Source: an uncultured Eubacteriales bacterium
Lineage (GTDB): Bacteria > Bacillota > Clostridia > Lachnospirales > Bianqueaceae
DNA length: 11,404 nt
NCBI GenBank assembly: GCA_902493345.1
Contig: CABUPM010000072.1
Coordinates: forward strand, 1-11,404
Direction: 5' to 3'
The notes under the pieces are model-generated. The model was given only the letters and a program-made list of their open reading frames with translations, did not search any database and was not told where the DNA came from. Positions 7,243 through 11,404 of this stretch are shown here, one piece after another (position 1 is the stretch's first letter; each line of letters starts with the position of its first letter). A program made the translations under genes and the position numbers.

Positions 7243-7271
7243 ATTGTATCGCATTGCTGCGGGATTTGCAA
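7243..7271 (-). promoter_or_regulatory. Promoter of the PII-like/antiporter pair
   Basis: Minus-strand TTGCAA (7271-7266) and TACAAT (7248-7243) with a 17-base spacer, about 37 bases before the PII-like start codon. The bases upstream of the -35 match the trp promoter (see the shared 12-mer). Transcription from the HicB-like gene may also read through, as no terminator hairpin is visible between them. Confidence 0.75.
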
Positions 7272-7286
7272 TAGAAAACAAAAATA

Positions 7287-7562
7287 TTATTCATCCCAGC
7301 CGTCTGTCAGGCGAAGAGTGACAGCGATATTCCGGACCATCTCGTCCTGCTGCAGTTCCAAGTCCTCTGGAGCCGAGATAGGGGGCAGATCTCCGTCTTC
7401 CTCTAACTCCACCAGAATCCAGCCGGAAGCGGCCTCGATCGCATGGTCAATCGCTTCCATAAGGGTATCTCCAGCAAAGGAGCAGCCCTCCAGGTCCGGA
7501 AAATATCCGGTATAGTTCTCAGCAGACGTTTTACGCAGAATTGCGGGATAGGTAAATTTCAT
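7287..7562 (-). CDS. HicB-like protein, solitary and short
   Basis: 91 residues with the HicB/HicB-like N-terminal fold: MKFTYPAILRK, then NYTGYFPDLEGCSFAGDTLMEAIDHAIEA arranged as strand, strand, helix. FPDLEGC and GDTLMEA are typical family motifs (positions 21-27 and 31-37). In full-length antitoxins of this family a DNA-binding ribbon-helix-helix or HTH segment follows the final strand; here the protein stops right after IAVTLRL with a short acidic tail (TDGWDE). No HicA-like toxin ORF (small double-stranded-RNA-binding fold with a catalytic His) lies on either side. It may be an orphan with another role, a degraded antitoxin, or simply a short lineage variant. The start has a strong GAGGAG site 6 bases upstream and its own promoter, so it is probably expressed. 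Confidence 0.8.
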   Translation of the reverse strand: MKFTYPAILRKTSAENYTGYFPDLEGCSFAGDTLMEAIDHAIEAASGWILVELEEDGDLPPISAPEDLELQQDEMVRNIAVTLRLTDGWDE

Positions 7563-7600
7563 AATGTTCTCCTCTTTTGATATTACAAGTTGATATTGTC

Positions 7601-7629
7601 ATTATAGTCCGGTTGCGGGTAAAAAACAA
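7601..7629 (-). promoter_or_regulatory. Promoter of the HicB-like gene
   Basis: Minus-strand TTGTTT (7629-7624) and perfect TATAAT (7606-7601) with a 17-base spacer, about 38 bases before the start codon. It is divergent from the response-regulator promoter, with 54 bases between the two -35 boxes. Confidence 0.75.
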
Positions 7630-7651
7630 GGGAGTAAGGTGGGGAAAGTAA

Positions 7652-7675
7652 GATTTTCTTAAGGATTTTTAGAAG
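7652..7675 (+). repeat. Imperfect 12-bp direct repeat between divergent promoters
   Basis: GATTTTCTTAAG (7652-7663) is followed directly by GATTTTTAGAAG (7664-7675), identical at 9 of 12 positions. It lies 8 bases upstream of the -35 box of the response-regulator gene. OmpR-family regulators bind head-to-tail repeats of this size, so it could be an autoregulatory site. This is inference, and the A/T-rich composition weakens it. Confidence 0.35.
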
Positions 7676-7683
7676 TTCCTTTC

Positions 7684-7712
7684 TTGTCCGTGTCTGCCAT
7701 GTATGATATAAT
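7684..7712 (+). promoter_or_regulatory. Promoter of the two-component system genes
   Basis: TTGTCC (7684-7689) and perfect TATAAT (7707-7712) with a 17-base spacer; the TGA before the -10 also gives an extended -10 (TGn). The response-regulator ATG is 31 bases after the -10 box, with GGGGAGG in between. Confidence 0.85.
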
Positions 7713-7742
7713 GAAGACAGCAAGTACGGGGAGGAAAGTTAT

Positions 7743-8411
7743 ATGGAACGGATCTTGTTGGTCGAAGACGATGCGGAGATCGTAGGGGTATTGATGGAAT
7801 TTTTGCGCTCAGAGGGCTTTTCTGTTGAAAACGCCTCAGGGCAAAGAGAGGCGCTGCAAAAGATTCGGGAACGGGACTATGACCTCCTTCTGGTAGATAT
7901 ATCCCTTGCGGATGGGAACGGTTACGCGGTCTGCGCCGCGGCCCGGACAGAAAAGGATACAGCGGTTATTTTTCTGACAGCGTCCGCCGATGAATACAGT
8001 ACGGTGGCCGGGCTCGATATGGGAGCGGATGATTATGTGGTCAAACCATTTCGGCCCAGAGAGCTTGTATCACGGATCCGGAGCGTTCTGAGAAGGCGGA
8101 GTAGAGAGACACGACTGGAATACCGAGGCTTATCGGTGGATCCGGTACGCGGTAAGGTATGCGGAACGGACGGCGAGATCTTTCTGTCCGCATTGGAATA
8201 CCGGCTGCTGCTGACCTTTTTTCAGCATCGGGGAGAGGTACTGTCCCGAAGCCGGCTATTGGAGGAGATATGGGATGCCTCCGGAGAATTTGTTAATGAT
8301 AATACGCTGACGGTATACATCAAGAGGCTGCGGGATAAGGTCGAGAAGGATCCGACAGATCCGGTCTATATCCGAACCATCCGCGGACTGGGATATAAAT
8401 TGGGGGAATAA
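7743..8411 (+). CDS. OmpR/PhoB-family response regulator
   Basis: 222 residues. The N-terminal receiver domain (1-118) has the acidic pair Glu8-Asp9 (with Asp10), phosphoacceptor Asp52 in LLLVDISLADGNG, Thr79 in FLTAS and Lys101 in VVKPFRPREL, so all residues for phosphorylation are intact. The C-terminal winged-helix DNA-binding domain (about 125-220) shows LSALEYRLLL, LSRSRLLEEIW, the recognition-helix stretch VNDNTLTVYIKRLRDKV and the wing IRTIRGLGYKL. It is the partner of the kinase that follows after a single base. It probably binds the direct repeats before the ABC operon, and perhaps its own promoter region (inference). GGGGAGG precedes the ATG. Confidence 0.96.
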   Translation: MERILLVEDDAEIVGVLMEFLRSEGFSVENASGQREALQKIRERDYDLLLVDISLADGNGYAVCAAARTEKDTAVIFLTASADEYSTVAGLDMGADDYVVKPFRPRELVSRIRSVLRRRSRETRLEYRGLSVDPVRGKVCGTDGEIFLSALEYRLLLTFFQHRGEVLSRSRLLEEIWDASGEFVNDNTLTVYIKRLRDKVEKDPTDPVYIRTIRGLGYKLGE

Positions 8412-8412
8412 A

Positions 8413-9423
8413 ATGCAGCTGTTACGAAATCCGGAGCTTCGGCAGGACGCGGTATTTTACAGCATCCTTCTGGCCGGGGCCCTTGTGTGCGCTCTGTGGA
8501 TGGGAGAAGGCCCAGGGATGTATCTGCTCGTGGCCGGAACCGCGCTGGGAGCAGGATATCATTTTTACGCGACAAGAAAGCGTTATAAGCGTTTGCAGGA
8601 TCTGGCGGCGGATTTGGACCGGGTGCTGCATGGAGCAAGCGAGCTGCCGATAGAGCAATACGCAGAGGGAGAACTCGCGATTTTGCAGAATGAAACGCGT
8701 AAGATGCTTCTGCGCCTTCAGGAGCAGGCGGAAGCCCTCGGTAAAGATAAAGAATTCCTGGCGGATCTGATTGCGGACATCTCGCACCAGATCCGTACGC
8801 CTCTGACGTCGCTTCGGCTGTTTTGCACGCTGATCCGCAAGAAGGACCTGACACCGGAAAAGAGACAGGAACTTACCTGGGAGATTCAGCGCCTGCTGGA
8901 CCGGATGGAATGGCTGATCGAGGCGCTGCTGAAGATGTCCCGCCTGGACGCGGGCACGGTTGCGTTCCGCCAAGATGAGGTGATGGCGGAAGAGCTTGTC
9001 TATAAGGCAGCGGAACTGGTAGCCATTCCCATGGAAGTCCGGGAACAGAAATTGAAGGTTGAAATGCAGGGGACGGAGAAATATGTAGGAGACTTGTCCT
9101 GGTCTGTGGAGGCCGTGGGCAACATCCTGAAGAATTGTATGGAGCATATGGGGCCGGGCGGCTGTATCGAGATCGGTGTCAGTGAAAATACACTTTATAC
9201 GGAGATTCGGATCCAGGATCATGGTCCGGGAATTCTACCGGAGGATCTGCCGCATCTTTTCGAGAGGTTTTACCGCGGAGGCAATTCTCATTCTGACAGC
9301 ATCGGTATCGGACTGGCATTGGCACAGATGATCATCAAGGAACAGAACGGGACCATTCAGGCGCAGAATGCCGAGGACGGCGGCGCGGTCTTTACGATAC
9401 GATTCTATAAGACAGTTATATAA
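8413..9423 (+). CDS. Sensor histidine kinase with minimal extracytoplasmic loop
   Basis: 336 residues. Two membrane helices (about 14-29 and 36-52) are joined by only about six residues (MGEGPG), so there is no external sensor domain. A cytoplasmic linker (53-112) leads to the HisKA helix with His125 in DISHQIRTPLTSL, then a HATPase domain: N box NILKNCMEH (Asn241), G1 box DHGPGI (269-274), F box LFERFYRG (282-289) and G2 box GIGIGLALAQ (297-306). The layout is that of intramembrane-sensing kinases such as BceS, which read the state of a partner ABC transporter rather than a ligand. It begins 1 base after the response-regulator stop, so the two are co-translated. The stimulus cannot be read from the sequence; cell-envelope stress or a peptide is the likely class. 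Confidence 0.94.
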   Translation: MQLLRNPELRQDAVFYSILLAGALVCALWMGEGPGMYLLVAGTALGAGYHFYATRKRYKRLQDLAADLDRVLHGASELPIEQYAEGELAILQNETRKMLLRLQEQAEALGKDKEFLADLIADISHQIRTPLTSLRLFCTLIRKKDLTPEKRQELTWEIQRLLDRMEWLIEALLKMSRLDAGTVAFRQDEVMAEELVYKAAELVAIPMEVREQKLKVEMQGTEKYVGDLSWSVEAVGNILKNCMEHMGPGGCIEIGVSENTLYTEIRIQDHGPGILPEDLPHLFERFYRGGNSHSDSIGIGLALAQMIIKEQNGTIQAQNAEDGGAVFTIRFYKTVI

Positions 9424-9435
9424 AATGACATTTTT

Positions 9436-9478
9436 GTTATCATAGAGTCACCGGATCGTCATCGGAGGCTGCTATACT
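9436..9478 (+). promoter_or_regulatory. Activator-type promoter of the ABC operon: three 11-bp repeats and a -10 box
   Basis: The repeat units begin at 9436 (GTTATC), 9447 (GTCACCGG) and 9458 (GTCATCGG), exactly 11 bases apart. The second and third agree at 7 of 8 positions. A -10-like TATACT is at 9473-9478. The place where the -35 box should be (9450-9455) reads ACCGGA, which is not a -35, and falls inside the repeats. PhoB-class activators replace the -35 with 11-bp-spaced repeats in the same way, so the neighbouring response regulator is the likely activator (inference). Confidence 0.6.
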
Positions 9479-9510
9479 TAAGAGGAAGAACAGAAAAAGG
9501 AGGCAGCGAA

Positions 9511-10194
9511 ATGGAGATCTTACGAGTGGAAAATCTGGTTAAGACCTATGGTAAAGGGGAAAATCAGGTGCAGGCACTGGCAGGTGTGAGCTTTTCTGTG
9601 GAAAAGGGGGAATTCCTGGCGATTATTGGACCCTCCGGTTCTGGAAAGTCCACACTGCTGCATATTTTGGGAGGAGTGGATCGACCGACCTCCGGCAAGG
9701 TGTATATGAACGGGCAGGATGTATACGCGCAGAATGAAGAGCAGCTGGCGATCTTTCGGCGCAGGCAGGTGGGGCTGATCTACCAGTTTTACAATTTGAT
9801 TCCGGTTCTGGATGTACGGGAGAATATGACATTGCCGGTATTGATGGACGGAAGAAAGGTCAATGAGGAGCGGCTGCGTGAGCTGTTAAGGATTCTGGGA
9901 TTAGAGGAGAGGGAAAAGCACCTGCCCAACCAGCTGTCCGGCGGTCAGCAGCAGCGGGTATCTATCGGACGGGCGCTTATGAACGCGCCCGCTGTGGTGC
10001 TGGCAGATGAGCCTACCGGCAATCTGGACTCCCGAAACAGTCAGGAGATTGTAGAACTCCTGAAGATGTCCAATCGAAAATACGCGCAGACACTCATCAT
10101 GATAACGCATGATGAGAATATCGCGCTGCAGGCAGATCGGATTCTCGCGATTGAGGACGGAAGGATCACGAGGGACGAGGTGCTTCGCCGATGA
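9511..10194 (+). CDS. ABC transporter ATP-binding protein, LolD/MacB/BceA type
   Basis: 227 residues, a single nucleotide-binding domain that powers the FtsX-type permease encoded next. All ATPase motifs are present: Walker A GPSGSGKST (40-48), Q-loop Gln92 in IYQFYNLIP, signature LSGGQQQR (142-149), Walker B VVLADEPTGNLDS with catalytic Glu167, and the switch His200 in MITHDE. The phrase YQFYNLIPVLDVRENMTLP is typical of the MacB/LolD/BceA branch, whose members export peptides or lipids or work mechanically at the envelope. AAAGGAGG lies 7 bases before the ATG. The stop overlaps the permease start (ATGA). It has a separate promoter from the two-component genes but may also receive read-through. 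Confidence 0.96.
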   Translation: MEILRVENLVKTYGKGENQVQALAGVSFSVEKGEFLAIIGPSGSGKSTLLHILGGVDRPTSGKVYMNGQDVYAQNEEQLAIFRRRQVGLIYQFYNLIPVLDVRENMTLPVLMDGRKVNEERLRELLRILGLEEREKHLPNQLSGGQQQRVSIGRALMNAPAVVLADEPTGNLDSRNSQEIVELLKMSNRKYAQTLIMITHDENIALQADRILAIEDGRITRDEVLRR

Positions 10195-11404
10195 ATATTT
10201 TTCATAAAGTCACGGGACGGACATTGCGCCTGAATCGAACGAGGACCGGAGTGACAATCATCGGAATCCTGCTCTCGGCTGCGATGATCACGGCGGTTGT
10301 CTCTCTTGTCGTCAGCTCACAGGCTTTTTTTACAGATATGGCCCGCTATGAAAACGGAAACTGGTATACAAGACTGGTTGGGGTTTCAGAGACAGAGCTC
10401 GATGAATTACGCGCAGATAACCGAATTGAGGCGATCTGTCCGATGCGGATTTTGGGAAGTGCCAAGATGGGGAGCGAAGAAGACAATGAGGCGTACCTGT
10501 ATATGCTGGAGACCGGAGAGGAGGCTATTGACCTTTTGCCGCTCCACCTGCTGAGTGGAAGGATGCCGGAAAACGCGCAGGAGATTCTGTTGCCGGGAAT
10601 CGACAGCTTTGAGAATAAGCTGGGAAAAACATTGACACTGAGGGTTGGACAGCGGATGTACGAGGGAGAAGCGCTGGACGCGTATAATTCGTATATTACC
10701 GGAGAAGAATTTGTCGAAGCGCAGGAGTGCACATATACGGTTGTCGGATACTATAATTCGAGATATTGCGATATTGCGGAGAATGGCTACGCGGTGTTCA
10801 TCGGATGGGAAGGGGAGACGACGGACGCGACGTATGATGTCTATTTCCGGACAGAAGATCCCAAGGACGCGTATCTGTGGCCAAACGATGATGTGTCGTG
10901 CGGAGGGGAATACAACAAGTTCCTGCTGCTTTTCCAGGGAGCCTCCGGACACAATTCCTATTATTCAGTTCTTTACGGGTTGGCGTCTGTGATTATCGTA
11001 TTGATTTTATTGGGATCCATTTCACTCATCTACAATGCTTTTTCGATTTCGGTGAGTGATAGAACCAGGCAGTTTGGAATCTTGTCATCGGTCGGCGCGA
11101 CCAGAAGACAGCTTCGCAGCAGTGTCCTATACGAGGCATTGTTATTGGGCGGAATTGGGGTGCCGCTCGGGATTGCCTGCGGCCTTCTGGGAATCTGGAT
11201 TACGATTCTGTGTATTGGAAAGTATGTTACACAGGCCATCGCCGGGGTGACAACAATAGACGGAGGCTTTCCAATCCTTACTATGCATGTCTCCTGGCAG
11301 TCGATGCTGATATCCTGGCTGATTGGAATGGGGACGGTACTGGTATCCGCGTGGATTCCGGCGTACCGCGCGACAAGAGTATCGGCCGTGGAAGCGATTC
11401 GAGG
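10191..11404 (+). CDS. FtsX-family ABC transporter permease, 3' end cut by window edge
   Basis: 404 residues are visible, starting MNIFHKVTGRTLRLNRTRTG. Membrane helix 1 (about 21-45) is followed by a large outside domain (about 46-258). Helices 2 (259-283), 3 (312-340) and 4 (370-390) then form an FtsX core, with the cytoplasmic coupling stretch SDRTRQFGILSSVGATRRQL (289-308) and the end motif PAYRATRVSAVEAIR (390-404). The frame is open at the right edge. Such clostridial permeases often go on into a second FtsX half of similar size, so the full protein could be 800 or more residues (expectation, not seen). The outside domain between helices 1 and 2 is MacB-like, not BceB-like (BceB carries its domain between helices 7 and 8). 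The outside domain is acidic and has four cysteines (180, 193, 237 and, nearer helix 1, 83). Substrate unknown; possibly an antimicrobial peptide or an envelope component. Confidence 0.93.
   Translation, partial: MNIFHKVTGRTLRLNRTRTGVTIIGILLSAAMITAVVSLVVSSQAFFTDMARYENGNWYTRLVGVSETELDELRADNRIEAICPMRILGSAKMGSEEDNEAYLYMLETGEEAIDLLPLHLLSGRMPENAQEILLPGIDSFENKLGKTLTLRVGQRMYEGEALDAYNSYITGEEFVEAQECTYTVVGYYNSRYCDIAENGYAVFIGWEGETTDATYDVYFRTEDPKDAYLWPNDDVSCGGEYNKFLLLFQGASGHNSYYSVLYGLASVIIVLILLGSISLIYNAFSISVSDRTRQFGILSSVGATRRQLRSSVLYEALLLGGIGVPLGIACGLLGIWITILCIGKYVTQAIAGVTTIDGGFPILTMHVSWQSMLISWLIGMGTVLVSAWIPAYRATRVSAVEAIR

Noticed and set aside
7563..7742. Hidden hicA toxin gene upstream of the HicB-like gene
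   Set aside because: The 180-base gap is filled by two divergent promoters, and no 55-70 codon frame with HicA features was found.
8422..9222. Minus-strand open frame of 266 codons
   Set aside because: Antisense to the histidine kinase, whose H, N, G1, F and G2 boxes are all intact.

Overview
The window looks like a chromosomal segment from a member of the Bacillota, most likely class Clostridia (Lachnospiraceae-like). This rests on the T-box-controlled trp operon, strong AGGAGG-type ribosome binding sites, consensus sigma-A promoters, and an OmpR-type two-component system next to an FtsX-type ABC transporter. The taxonomic call is an inference from style and gene content. No mobile element, CRISPR array, rRNA or tRNA was seen.

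Left half, minus strand (about 1-5630): a tryptophan biosynthesis operon transcribed right to left, trpE-trpG-trpD-trpC-trpF-trpB. TrpB runs off the left edge, and trpA presumably lies beyond it. Neighbouring genes overlap by 4 bases (ATGA) or are 4-6 bases apart. Expression starts at a perfect TTGACA-17-TATAAT promoter. It then passes through a full T-box leader with a UGG (Trp) specifier, a UGGC tRNA-end-binding bulge sequence and an intrinsic terminator just before trpE. Uncharged tRNA-Trp should therefore switch the operon on.

Middle, minus strand (5673-7629): a two-gene unit of a small PII-like protein and a CPA2-type cation/proton antiporter with the DD ion-binding motif. The two genes overlap by 11 bases and have their own promoter. 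Upstream of them is a solitary, C-terminally short HicB-like protein with its own promoter.

Right half, plus strand (7684-11404): a response regulator and a histidine kinase with almost no extracytoplasmic loop, separated by one base. After an 87-base gap holding three 11-bp direct repeats and a -10 box come an ABC ATPase and an FtsX-family permease. The permease is cut by the right edge. The arrangement suggests the two-component system activates the ABC transporter, as in Gram-positive envelope-stress or antimicrobial-peptide modules, although the visible permease topology is not that of BceB.

The least explained parts are the PII-like/antiporter pair, the orphan HicB-like gene, and the repeat array in place of a -35 box before the ABC operon.
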